Origin: Dermacentor variabilis
Taxonomy: Eukaryota; Arthropoda; Arachnida; Ixodida; Ixodidae
Direction of reading: 5' to 3'
Assembly: GCF_050947875.1 (NCBI RefSeq)
Contig: NC_134570.1
Location: 109,541,787-109,605,786 of the forward strand
Length of the DNA stretch: 64,000 bases
Position 1 is the first letter of the stretch. Each line of letters begins with the position of its first letter. Positions 12,591 through 25,149 of this stretch are shown here, piece by piece. The notes under the pieces are model-generated. The model ran no database searches. It saw only the letters and a program-made list of their open reading frames with translations, and was not told the origin of the DNA. The position numbers and the translations under genes are program-made.

Positions 12591-15500
12591 TCACGCTTAT
12601 GGGTGACCTTGGCAAGAAAGGACAGTAGCAAAGTGGCCCGATACCTGTGACAGTAAGTGGAATGTAGCCGAAGCAACGGAATTCTCAGAATGACCGCTAC
12701 AGATCTTTAACTAACGAGACTTCCGCGACGCAGTGCGTCTCTGAATTGCTTGAATGCTAATCGCATTACCATCGACTGCCATCGTGAGAGAGGTTAAGCC
12801 GTAAACTTTTTTTTTATTTTTTAGGACCACGAATCACAAAAGTTTCGACAGAACATCACCTTGCCGTGCTCTTAATTTGAATGAAGTGTTTGTTTCGAGA
12901 GCTTCTTGAAATATCTCCTATCCGTGGTAGCCTATCTCATGAAACAAACTACGTGCACGCTTACGCAAACTGGCAGCAGCAAAAAGAAAATCCATTCGGT
13001 GTACACCAGAACAAAGTATATTCGATCTGAGCCTCCTCTCGTTACACTTTAGTACCATCACGTGCGATCGAAATCGTGCGCATTTCGAAGTATTATTGGC
13101 GGTAGAAACCGCATCACGCAATGAAGCTCGGATCCGACGAAGCGGAATCTTGACGCGACGGTTAGCACAGCGGCGACGAGGCGGCTGGCCAGATAACCAA
13201 AGCGAAAAGAAGGCATAGCCCTAGTCCAACGGCAGTAGAGTAGGACTAAAACAGTGAAACTTTAACAGTAGGACTGTAAGAACCTGTAGTATCTCTAAAT
13301 ATGGATTTATCGAACTAAGAAGACAGGGAACGCTCACTGGGTTAAGCAGGAGTGGCCAGCCCTGGTGCAGTGCATTCCTCGCCATGTTGGGTTGCATGAA
13401 TAAGATCCCGGCAGAAGACGACACAAACACAACGCGCGCACACAGGGGCATCACATAACACTCGGTGCGAAATGGATACGGCTACGGACGCCAGGTGGGC
13501 GAACGCGATGCGAAGCCGCTGGTCGAGCCAGAATAGGGCACAAATCAAGGTCCTCTCATGCAAGGTTGCACTGGTCGCACGCTCGTTTTGTACAGCACCG
13601 CGTGGTATAGTGAACGAATTAATGCAATAAAAACAATTCTTCGGGTGACTTCCCGAGCCATGTGCGGCGAAACTCGAGCATGCGCCCGTACAACGAGTGG
13701 GCATGTCGCGCGGTTAATCCACGCTCCTTATCGCGAACGAGCAGCTGCTGTCACAACTGTATACCAAAGCGCCAGGATTCGTTATCTCCGATCGCGAAGA
13801 GACGCTGGCCGCAGGCGCCGGGCGCAGTAGTCCGCACCGATCACAAGGTCGGTTCTTTGCGGCCATAGCAGGCTTCTCGGCAGGCGGGGAAGGTAGCCTA
13901 GCACGATGTGCAGGTTATCGCACGAGCGCCAACCAATCCTCTTTCGAGGAAAGGGAGACATCAGGCCAGCTTCTCTCACTGTTTTTGCTGTTCCTTAAGC
14001 TGCGGTTACTCCCGTCCGCTCCCGTCCGAAGAAAGTCACGGAGCATGGAAGCTTTTTTCCTTCCTCCGTGCCATGGAGGACAAAAACAAAATAGGAGAGG
14101 CCTTGACGTGACGTTCTTCAACCGGAAATGCAGCCATGTTGGTGTGACGTCTCCTGTTGCGCCTACAATCAGCTCGCTGGAGCAGGTAGGCGGGAGCTTT
14201 GAACTTGTATTGCTACGAGCCGCCGGTAGTGTGTGCTGCCGACACGCGACAGAACAGAGCGTACGAAACTGCTGTAACAGTTTTAGTGAAGCAGACGCGC
14301 TCCTGCGCTTTTCTGTGGCACGTTGAAGACGACCACGAAGACCCACGCTATGATTAGTCGAGTGTGTCTATTGCTGACTGACAACTCACACTCACAGACT
14401 CAAAATACAACTTTCAAGCTTACACACCGCGGTCGAAAGTCATGTTTTCTCGCGAACAGCATCTGCTGCGAGAAAGACACGGGCCGAAAAAACCTACCTC
14501 ACTTTTCAGAGGCCCAGAGCAGCAGCGAGAGCTTCAGGAGCGTGGTTTCTGTGGCAACGTTGACAATTGTTGTACCAGTTGCAGTGGTCCTTCGCGAAAA
14601 ACAGCATGTGACTTACGCCATACTTTCTGCAATACGTCCGGGCTGGCCTATGTCTCCTATGTTTTCATTTGCTTTCTGTCCTCCATAGAAGAAAGCGCTT
14701 TTTCTTCTTTTTTCTTTTTTTTTTCTTCATGGAACAGGCAGTGATGGTATTGCGCGCAACGGTATTATAGAGAGAAATGGTGGCGACTTTGTAGCGGGGA
14801 TGATCGTAGTCGAATGGAACAGCCAATAATGGAGAGAAGAATGCGAAATGTTCATTTTCCCTCTTCCATCCCAGAGACAGACATTCAGCAACAGAGCAGT
14901 TGACTGTAGCGCACCAAGTGGATGGTATTAACATCTTCCGGTTTCGGTTTTGACCGCACTCGTTTTGAATTCGCTAGCTAGCACGCGCGGCGCCGGCTGC
15001 ACTAATCGGCGCGGCATTTTTTTTTTTTTTTTTGCTTCTGCTGCTGAGCCGCGCGCACTCTCAGTACGGAATCCTTTTATTTGGTACAAATGGTTGCGAA
15101 CGAACTTTACAAGTCTGCATCGAATCTGTGCCACGTGCAATTTCATAAAGTAGACGCAAGGCGCCTATTGTACGCGAGGAAATGTTTATTTTGCTCTATA
15201 TAAATGCTCGTTCTGGGCTTTATTGTGCGTTCATCCAACGTTGTGGCACCAGGTAAGCAGCAGTAGTTCTCGTACGAAGCTCCGCCGGACACCATCAGCT
15301 GAAAAGATTACAAGTATGTGTCATTTTGGTGTTTAGACCTTATAGGAATACTGCGTGTAAAGGCCAAGCGTGCGATAGTCGTGAACGGGCGGTATTACAA
15401 ACAAATTCGCTTCTACGTACAGATGGCGCAGAAAATACCCGACTCATCCCAAACAATGCCATAAAACATTAAAACATCTGATTTGCAAGCATTTCCCATC

Positions 15501-15879
15501 CCCGGTCATTATTTCTTGCACTTTAAGAGGACAAAGACACGGGCGACTGCGCGTTTCCAAAACAACTTGGCCTCAGCCGACGCGATGGTAAGCTACATAC
15601 GCAGAAGTGACCACAACACAGACTCTCAGCTAAACGCTCCCAGAATTCCTTCTATTCGTACTCAAGACAAATGCGCAAGTGCAAAGCCTCTTTTCAGTCG
15701 CTCAGAAGACAAAATTTTTAAGTTCTTGATTTTTTGAGCTCGTCGGCGTTACCTTTTGCATGTTCTGCCCGCGCAAGAAACAATACTCCAGTGTTGTCAC
15801 TCCTGGCAATCGTTCGTCGCGTTCTCGCAAATGTGTGTACCGAAAAAAGGAATATGTGGTTGCGGGGCCACAAAAGCGT
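12591..15879. other. Gene-poor stretch with a fragment of the 52-53 kb dispersed repeat
   Basis: No gene is recognised. The segment at about 14035-14130 (CTTCCTCCGTGCCATGGAGG, then AGGAGAGGCCTTGACGTGA) matches the dispersed repeat whose copies lie head-to-head at 52.16-53.32 kb. Homopolymer T runs occur at 12806-12820, 14701-14728 and 15017-15033. Confidence 0.35.
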
Positions 15880-17110
15880 CACAAACTTATCCCACTGAGA
15901 TTCAGCACACGCCAAACTAACTTTCTCACCACGACCACGCTGTTTATCGCTAACTGCGCGTCACAGCGTACCTCAGAAGTATTCAAAAAAAACTCAGTGC
16001 CCTTCCACTCTGTGTAGCAGGATGACCAGCGAAGCTGCGTATGTGGGCCCCTTAATGACGAACTGCACCTCCGCCGCCGGTCGGCCCGTCATTGCACTAT
16101 CTTCGGGATCGGCCTACGTATATGGGGAGTGCTTAACGGCTGCTTCACCTCCGCCGCGGGTCTTCCCGGTATTGCACGTTTTTCGGGATCGGCCCACGTA
16201 TGGGGGAGTGTTTAAGTCTGCTACAGCTCCACCGCGGGTAGGCCTGGCACTGCACTATCTTTGGGATCGGCCCACGTATGGGGCGTGCTTAAGCCTGCTT
16301 CACCTCCGCCGCGGGTCGGCACATCATTGCATCATCTTCGGGATCGGCCACGTATGGGGAGCGCTTACGCCTGCTTCACCTCCGCCGCGGGTCGGCCCGT
16401 CGTAGCACTAGCGTCGGGATCGGCCCGCATATGGGGAGTGCTTAAAGCCTGCTTCACCTCCGCCGCGGGTTGGCCCGTCATTGCACTATCTTCGGGATCG
16501 GCCCACGTATGGGGAGTGCTTAACGCCTGCTTCACCTCCACCGCAGGTCGGCGCGGCATTGCACTATCTTGGGGATCGGTCCACGTATGGGAAGTATTTT
16601 GCTTACGACACGAATATTTCCTTGAAAGCTATAGGTATACAGCTTCGCTGTAGAAGTAACGAAATTGATTACAATAATGTTCAGGTTCAGAGAAAGTGCC
16701 AAGAATTGTCCCAGTAAGCTTCAGTACACGCGAAACTAACTGCGTCACATGGCTGAGCTGCTTCTCGCTAACTGCGGCACAACGCCGGGCGTGGCCACTG
16801 TGCTTGAAAGCTACCCTAAAAAGCTAACGAAATCAGTCATAATAATGTAGGGGGTCAGAGAAAACGCCAGAACTTGTCCCAGTAAGATGTAGTACAAGCA
16901 AAACTATAACTGCGTCACAAAGCCGGGTGCGGCGAGCGCGTCCAAAAACTACTGAAGAAAGTTAAAATAATGTTGGGGCTCCTAGAAAGCGTCGCTAACA
17001 TCTCCCAATACGAGTCATTAACACAAGTTAACTACGCCAGGACGGCTGAGCTGCTTCACGCTAACTACGTCGCAAGTCTCAGTTCCGTGCCTAAAAGCGT
17101 AAATTGCTTG
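15880..17110 (+). repeat. ~170-bp satellite, about four diverged units, interrupted
   Basis: Units share a core of the form (A)ACTTGTCCCAGTAAG..TCAGTACACGC.AAACTAACT followed by GCTAACTGCG. One unit lies at about 15885-15985, and three more run from about 16650 to 17100. The first and second are separated by the ~77-bp tandem array described next, so one tandem repeat sits inside another. Confidence 0.65.
16020..16600 (+). repeat. ~77-bp tandem array, about seven units
   Basis: Each unit contains GGGATCGGCCCACGTATGGG, then GTGCTTAA and CTGCTTCACCTCCGCCGCGG, ending near GTCATTGCACTATCTTC. It starts at the leader GATGACCAGCGAAGCTGCGT, which also precedes the related array at 26010-26300. Units differ by several substitutions and 1-3 bp indels, so the array is not freshly amplified. 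Confidence 0.9.
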
Positions 17111-17606
17111 AAATACGTTGCAGACTGTCAAACAAAATTTCTCGCCTTGCCGTAGTCCACTAGTGCAGTGTCGAAGTGCGCAAGGAATGTAAGACTACGC
17201 CGGGAGCCCAACAAACACGCTACATCCAAAACAGACGGGTCGCCGAAGAGGCCAACTTCAAAAACGCAGCCGGCCTCGCACGCTTCGGTGGCGTGTCTGG
17301 CGCATGACGCATGCATATGGCGCGTCTGGCGTGCCGCTAGCTTGTTGCTAGGTAGCGCAAGAAAAAATAAGCCAATAAGTATAAGTTCATTTATACACCA
17401 AATTCTTAGCAGGAAGAAATAAAAGAAAACGTTGTCTAAATTCATTTCACATTCTTTTTTTTTTTTTGCCTATGTTCACGTCAGCTAACGGATGGGATTA
17501 ACACTCGGCGTGACGTTTTCCTGTTGCAAGTTTTTGCCGAGTGTCGCCTCTTGTTGATTTTTTTATCTATGGTTCCACTCTTAATATTCTAAGATCACTT
17601 CCCTAA
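17111..17606. other. Non-coding gap between satellite and LINE
   Basis: No gene is recognised. A poly(T) run lies at 17455-17468. Confidence 0.4.
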
Positions 17607-18159
17607 ACAGGGACACTGAATTGATTTGGGTACCGGCACATTCTGGCAACCCTGGAAACGAGGCGGCTCATCAGACAGCCCGAGGTTTAGTCGGCCGGGC
17701 GCTGAGCCCCTCCGCTCTGGGAACAGCCAAGGATAGCCTAATTTCATTTCACGATCTAACCTACCGCTTCCGCCTTGGACGAAGGAGGTTCCTGCGCCCA
17801 CATAATACGCTCCATAAAGAGCAGGAAATCACCTGGAGGAGACCACAAGCAAATTCCTTCCCTAACCCGGTAGTTCTCTCCCATATGTTTCCATCACAAT
17901 TTTCTCCCCATTGCATAGTGTGCGGTGAGAGAACTGCCCTCAACCATATACTCTGGGAATGCAACGAAGGCACCCCGCCTCCAGAATTAGAGGAAATCCT
18001 GCTTCCAGACGACTGGGATACCTTGTTGTGCAGCTAGGGCCCGGGCATCCAAGACTGGATCCTCAAGCGCTCCTCTGAAATCGCCAGTAGGCTTGACCTG
18101 CTAGCCATCTAGCAGGGCAATGTAACCCGGCCCTACACAACTATCCAACTAAATAAAGG

Positions 18160-18160
<1 letters not shown>
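17607..18160 (+). mobile_element. 5'-truncated RNase H-bearing LINE (family 2), 3' end
   Basis: The copy starts inside RNase H (IWVPAHSGNPGNEAAH, 17624-17671), continues through the C-terminal Cys/His segment CIVCGERTALNHILWEC (about 17918-17962) and ends in AATAAA (18152-18157) followed at once by a (CT)n/(CA)n tail. A stop at 18035-18037 interrupts what reads on in frame to about 18111. Family 2 differs from the LINE at 5963 in wording (IWVPAHSG rather than QWLPGHCG). Abrupt 5' truncation is the normal outcome of target-primed reverse transcription. Confidence 0.85.
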
Positions 18161-18191
<31 letters not shown>

Positions 18192-18198
18192 ATCTCTC

Positions 18199-18251
<53 letters not shown>
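18160..18251. repeat. (CT)n then (CA)n microsatellite on a LINE tail
   Basis: CT dinucleotides run directly out of the LINE polyadenylation signal to about 18205, then CA dinucleotides to 18251. The position suggests that the LINE tail seeded the microsatellite. Confidence 0.95.
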
Positions 18252-18252
<1 letters not shown>

Positions 18253-20754
18253 TTCCGAAACGGGCCACTAGGCACCTGGAACGCTAGGCCAGTCTCTTCG
18301 CACTGGCCTTGGATGTTCAGGCGAAATTTCTCAAAAGTGAAAGTATGCCCCGAAAGCGATCATCCCAGAATGTGGCCACAGTTGCAACAGCTGACGAATT
18401 TGCCTGTAGACATTCTGACCACCTAGCTGTCCAGCGTTTTTACGTTGTACTCACTACTCACCTACAACGTTACGAAGATTAACTTTGCTAGACAGAGCAA
18501 ATGAATAACGTTGCGTACTAAGCGAGTCTTAGTGCGGAGCATGCCAACGTTGCCTATGGCGCTCCGGAAACAATGTGCTACGGAACAGTTTATCTTGTAG
18601 AGCGAGAGAGAGAGTGCAGTGGACACAGAGCACACGACTAATTCTTCAGAGCTACGTGCGCAAGGCGGGATTAGTTTCGGTCCAGCCACAACAGAAGTAC
18701 TACGTTGGTAAGTCCACATTGGGAATCAGGCGGCATTCACTGCACAGACATGGCACGCGCATGGTTTCAAAGGCAAGACTTAGTTGTGCCAAGGGGAAGT
18801 CGCGTATAAGTGCAGGGCCACACAGATACGAGAACCCATCGCATGGAGCTATGCTTGGATAGCATAGTCGAGGAGGGCGGGTAGGGAGGGAGGCTTGGAA
18901 GTAATTATGGTATCTTAGATGGCGTCTATCAATGGCATCATCATCATGTCGTCGCATGTAGAAGCCGGAAAACCTATAGGCAACTCCAAAATCCGTTACT
19001 TGTGCTGGCAACACTTTCCAAATAAACAAAGATGGCTACGACATCCAGGTCCACCGCGGCTCTTTCGCTTGGTGGTGCGCTTACGCGTTTCTCGTTCGTG
19101 GGGTCGAATCGAGGAGTTTCGTCGAAGCCGAAAGGGTGCTTGCTACCGATTGCCTTATTTTGATCGGCCTCAGAAATTTCAGCGACGAAACTGCGAAAAC
19201 CCTTGCGCTTTACGTGCCAACGTCCGGCCTGCCCAGCGAGCCGCATCATACTTTTTCTTTAAAGCGAGCCTTTCAAGCGAGCCGGAGGTTTTAAAAAAGG
19301 GAGGTAGGTGCCTGTGCATAGCGAGCCTCTGAAAGGTGCAAGCACTTGGCGGCGTTGCTCTACTGGTACAGCTAGGTACGATACTCGACGTTTTCGACCT
19401 TCATAGGCAACTCCGCACTGTGGCTCGTGTTGTAGTTTACCACATATAGCATCTCACATTATATAAGTAGTAACGTCTGGCTTGCTTTCAGAAGCTAAAT
19501 AAGGATATTATGTACTGAGGGCAAAAACTGTAACGTTACCAGATGATTGTGTCTCGGGATAAACACAAATGAGAGCTTCGTTTGTGAGTCGGAGCCTCAA
19601 CTTTCCTTTTATAGTTAGCTGATACGTGTGATAAGTGTCCGATGACTGGCGCTAGTTCATGCTTGCATTATACGCAGTGTTCGAGGTAGGGCTTAGGCTT
19701 GCGAACACAGCAGACACCCGCCGCCCGTAGAAATTCTCAAACCCCAGTGAAACGCGAGAACTGAACAACAACCAAACAGGCCAAGTTGAGTTTCTTCCAA
19801 CAGGTTTCCAAAATTCAGCGACGGTTTTCTTTTGGGCAAAGTCACTTGTATTAGTGTAAATGCGTGACTCGGAGACGAACTGACTAAGTTGTAACGGAAT
19901 TCAGGAGTGTGCGCAGTGTCGTAAAGCAAGCTTTAGCGACGCTGTGCGCAAGTCGAACGCCGCAAAGCTGGAACGAGCGCTGTTTGCTGCTGCTTCTAAA
20001 TTTCTTGCGACCAAATAAACGGACAATTTAACACGCTCAATGAGAAAACAGCATCTTCTGCTTGCCCCGCTAAATCAAAGAACGCTATGAAAACGATATT
20101 ATGCCGCGTTGTGGCATAACATGTGTCATGATCAACTGCAGACCTTCCGAGGCAGTTATCATTCGTGCTAGAGTCCTTGCAGACGAAAGCAGTATCAGTA
20201 ACACTAATTCTGGGGCAGCAAGCTATAAAGGAACGAAGCCAAATGAAGCTTAAACGTACGTAATTATAATTTATTAAGGCGCCTGCACACTCCGCGATTT
20301 GAAACGCCGGCAAGGAATTGAAAGCAGTGTTCTGCTCGCCGGGAAGAAAGAAGTCCCGATTGAAGCGTTTCGAACGAACTGGTATAGTATCGCTCGCCAC
20401 CTTTTTCCAGTGTGAAGTTTCTTATCCAAGTCACTCTCCGATCCGCGTCGTCTGCTCCTACCCGAAAAGATGAAATCATACATTGCTGTCTTTCCACCGC
20501 GATGACAGGCATAATGGCTCACAAAAATTAGGTCTTTCTACATCCCTATCTTTTTTTTTTTCATTTTAGGGCTTGTGCGCGGCGGTGTCACGACGATTTC
20601 AGAACTACGAGGCATGCTGCGCATGCCGTGATAGAAGGCCCTCTTTCGCTTCAAGCTAGAACCTGAATGAGCTGGTTCGTGGCTCCACCGCTAGGGGGCG
20701 AGTATTTAATTGTAGTCACCAATAGCGTACTGGTGCTGGTCGGTTCCGCAGTTT
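18252..20754. other. Gene-poor stretch
   Basis: No gene, RNA or mobile element is recognised. Open frames up to 137 codons overlap on both strands and show no family features. Confidence 0.35.
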
Positions 20755-20950
20755 GTGTGTCGAAGAGAGAGAGGGAAAAGGTAAGAAGAAATGCAGGCAG
20801 GTCAATAGGACGAAAGCCCAGTTTGATACCCTACACGGATGCTAAGGGAGAAAGGGAACAGAAGACAGATAAGAGGGACAGAGTGAGCACTACGTCCGCG
20901 CGGGAGAATTCGCAGGAAAACTATAAAGGGTGACATAGGCCGGTGCACTT
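20755..20950 (-). mobile_element. 3' tail of the I-type LINE family (fragment)
   Basis: The minus strand reads CCGTGTAGGGTATC, then GACCTGCCTGC, and ends in a CT-rich tail. This is the same order as the 3' UTRs at 9800-9935, 26300-26455 and 59085-59290. No coding part remains, so it is a severely 5'-truncated copy. Confidence 0.55.
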
Positions 20951-23335
20951 CTACAACAGCCCTAGTGTGCGAATAGCTTTTACGCCAGCGACCGAGAATT
21001 CCATATAAAACATTTCTGTAGACTATCTTAAATATATCCTTTCCTATAAACATTGCCTTATGTATCTAATTGCTTCCCACTTCGCTTAACCGAACCACAG
21101 TGAAACTGGGCTGGCAACATTGCTCTTCGGCCGAATTCCAGCCGATTTTCGCCATCCATCCTGAAGCGCCTTTGCGATTGCATTTGAGGTGCCCGTGAGC
21201 CGCGCAACAACAGCAACAACAACAACAAAAAAAAAAATGACACCGCGAATTCAGACTCGGGTCTGCCTACACGCTTGTTGCCTATTCCTCTTTCAGAGAG
21301 GTTGCCATATTTGTCCACGCGTAATTCTGTTTGCTCCCGCTTGCGACCATACATACTCGCGAGAATAAAGAAGGGAAACAGCCGATGCAATAACCGGAAC
21401 GTCAATGGCCAAAGGTCATTTCAGGTGCAGATGCGGAGATAACAAATAAAAGCAAGAAATGCAGCATGCAGCATGGAAATATTACCGGAAAAGGCGCGGT
21501 GTTCGATGCATCTCGCTCAACTCCCTTCTTATCTTCTTTTTTTACTTTCCTTACAACAACGCAACTTCGACCTGCGGTGCTTCGATCGCACCTCGCGGTT
21601 CGACCGCTGTGCATGATCGAACGAACGGTGCCGACGGGCCGGAATGGCTAACAATGGCCAGTCACGAAATGGGTTCATTCACAGCTCCCGGACCTTCATT
21701 TCGTTCACTCTCCCTTCACATTCGCCCGCCGCCCTTTTCCTGTCCTCTACACCCGCAGCTGTTCTCTCTCATCCAGACGTTTCAGTCAACGGCCGAAGCA
21801 CTGCCTGTTTTCTTTTTTTTTCTATCGTCCACTCTGGCATATTTGGAAACTCAACTGTTTTTTCTTCTATTTATGCCTCGCTTGTTTTCCTTCGCTAGAG
21901 AACGTTTCTCTTAAGAGGAGGGAAAGACAGGTTGGAATTGAAAAGACAACACAAATGTAATGTCCAGGTCCTCAACAATTTCCTTACCTCTCGGTGCCAA
22001 GTATAGTATCCCCTTAGGCTAACACGTCCTCCCGACTTGCTCCCCCGCCTCCCTTTATCCACTTGCCATTTTCCTTCTTATTCCTTCCAATTCGCTCACA
22101 TATAGTTTCTCATTGGCATCGACAAGGGCTCCGGGATGCGAAGCGACCCATTATAAAACAAGAAAGGAAAAGACGGCGGTGCCTTGGATCAAGTTTATCA
22201 ACCAAGAAGCAAACTTGGCGAACAGCGAAATGAAAATAAAGGAATAGAACTGGCAGAACTTCTTTTGCCTCTTTCCTTATCAGGTCTACTCGCTCACTCC
22301 ACTTCACTATGCACGGTCGGCCCTGGGCTGAAGTGGCCGGACTTTGTCTCCTTTCTTTCAATCCGCACGTCAGCGCATAAGCCTCGATCGCCAGATTCTC
22401 CGCGGACTCTCCGGTAAGTTTCCTGCCGAAGAGAACTCTGCAGCGTTGGCCAAGCTGAGAAAAGTGCCGAGGCGTTCAGCGTGCGCTGAAGAAAGTAGCG
22501 GAGCGATTCGACAAGACTCGCAGTGCGCGTTGCTGCGCAGTTTACGGCTTGAATCGCGCGCCAATCGAAACTAATCGTCGTGTCGTCTCGCCGTTCGTCA
22601 AGCGTTTTGTAATCAACACAGTTGATCGAACAAGTGGCACTGTTGCCGACTGACGAAGACGCGGACACAGCAACGTTGACACGGTGGCGCATTGCACGGG
22701 AGAAAACAGCGCGCAAGACGTAGCTCCTTGGCTTTGTATTCTGGCTGTGAATGTTTGATTATGCATCTTGTGCAGCCCCCCGTCTTCTGCTCGAGATCTT
22801 CGACAGCAGACGACGCCAACGGGCGGATGCGCGCGAAATTGCGAAATACAACTGCACGACCTAATAAGCGCTCGTTCCCTTCATCGGGCGTACAGAGCAC
22901 CTATTCTGGCAGCGCTGCACGCTATTGGTGAATCTTGGCGAGACACAGTGTGCATCGCAGTATAAGCTCAACGTATACGCACGACAGCTCCCGGCCCAAG
23001 GGTCGTTCCCTATAGTCCCTGTGGCTCTCGCCCTGTGATGCGTGCCGCGAAAATTGGCTCTCGGCAGGACACCTTTCACGGAGGCTGCGCCTTCGATTCA
23101 GCGACGAATTATGGAGAGAGACACTCTCGGGAGCGCCGCAAGCAGGCACCGCTTCTCGATTATCATCGTTTTTTTTTTCTTCCGCAGCGTAGAAACAGAG
23201 GAGGAAGCGAATTATATATAGGGTAAGACACAGAAGAAAGAGAAAGATGGGTAATGCGGCAGTCAGCGGGAAGCAGGTGCAAGGAGATACTCCGCAAAAA
23301 CAGGATCTGAAAGTGTTCGTGCGAACGCTCGCACT
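20951..23335. other. Gene-poor stretch
   Basis: No gene is recognised in about 2.4 kb. Open frames are short and overlapping. Poly(T) runs occur at 21535-21545, 21810-21820 and 23169-23178. Confidence 0.35.
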
Positions 23336-23505
<170 letters not shown>

Positions 23506-25149
23506 CACGCACAGAGAGAGAGAGAAAAGTTAGCAGGCACAAACATGTAAACAGGGAACAGAAACACGTGAACGCAGAAGCGCCGAAACACGGTAAACAA
23601 TTCACACACACGCACGCACATTCCCACTGGCGGGACAAACGCACAAACATGCGCGCACATGCATGCAGAGAGAGAGACGGGGAAATGCTCGCGGTACACG
23701 CGCACAGACAGCGAGGTACACTAACGCACGCGTATATGCACACAGTGAGAGCTAAAAACTGTGTCACAAAAAGCAACACACAACGCAGCTTTCGGAAGCC
23801 CCTGCATCCACTCCTTTGGACCTTCGGATGCCGCGACGCGCAAACACGCGTCGTTGCGAGCCCAATATGTATGCTGGACCCGCTGCGAACGGTGGCGCGT
23901 GCATACGCAAGATTAAAGCGTGCCGCCTGCAGAGATCAAGGGTCATCGCGAACAGGTGAGCCGTTCTGCGTGTTTACGCCGAGCCAGCGCCGGCAAAAAT
24001 GAGAGTGCTTTGCGCATGAGGCTGTTTACAGAGTGATGCTTGGTCGGCTTTCTTTACTTGATTTGTGGGAGCGCTTGAGTCAGCCAGATCACCGGGGTTT
24101 GCGCGCCCCTCGTACTCAAAAACTTCGCCGGGGAGCGAATCCCTTGCCGGCCCCGGCTCCGCAAGAAGTGTTTCGAGGAGGTCGTCTTGAAATCAAATGA
24201 ATGAAGGGGACGGGCCCGTCCGAGAAGGCTTCCGTGCCTCGACTCTCAGGAACTTGGAATAATGACGCCTCTAGCAAACACCAATCGGCGCTGTGCCAAA
24301 CACCGGGTAAATGGCATTTGGCACAGCGCAGTGACCATTCTAGAGTGCTGTTATGGAACCGCCGACGCGTAGTTGAGGAAAACAGCGCACTTTTAAACGA
24401 CGCGAATGTTGTGATGCTACCGCCGGCGGTTCGTCGGCCGTAATGTGGCCGCTGTCTAAAGTGATCAATTTTAAAGATATGTTTAAAGGTGTAAGAGCCC
24501 CTTGCAATGCAGAGAGACATGTTGGAGATGTTTACCTGGCTAACGGCCTGGTACACCAGTTGTTCGGTCATAGTTATGATGCACATAGCGATCAGGCAAA
24601 CACACAGACGGTGCATACATGCATCCACCGTCATGTACACGCACTCCGCCTGCTCGTAAAGGCTTTCATACAGTTTTCAAAATTACTGAAAGCGCTTTCG
24701 TTGCATTTGATGCGTTAACATTCGATACTCCCTCATTTAATGCCTCCGGCAGAGGAATAAGTGGAACCATACGAACGAACGAACGAGATGGTAGATCACG
24801 TGTGCAGTCCGCGCACGCTTGTGGCACACGGTGCCTAGGGTAATCGACACCGTGACTGTCTCTGAGTACACACCGGCGAAACATTAGCGCCGCCGGGCCG
24901 CGCTACTACCAGCAGCATAGCAGACGATCGGGCGAGCCAGAGCTAGTGCCGGAACGTCACGATGTACTGCTCCCCTGTGACCACCTTCTGTGTCATGACG
25001 TCACTACATGTACCCTTCCTAGGAATCAAAGGAAACCAAAACTTCTGATAAAGAAATGCTGCCACTAGACACTCCTGCGTTCCTTTGTGGATGTTGCTTT
25101 ATTTTTTTACAGCGAAGCTATTAAGGGCCACTTTCCCCACCATCGTGTC
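23506..25149. other. Gene-poor stretch containing one strong hairpin
   Basis: No gene is recognised. A perfect 13-bp stem with a 16-base loop lies at 24288-24329. Confidence 0.35.
24288..24329. repeat. Perfect 13-bp inverted repeat (hairpin)
   Basis: GCGCTGTGCCAAA at 24288-24300 is exactly complementary to TTTGGCACAGCGC at 24317-24329, with a 16-base loop. It is shorter than a typical animal microRNA precursor stem and I do not recognise a known mature microRNA in it. Confidence 0.8.

Noticed and set aside
16020..16600. CRISPR-like array
   Set aside because: Units are contiguous and diverged, without unique spacers, in a eukaryotic context.
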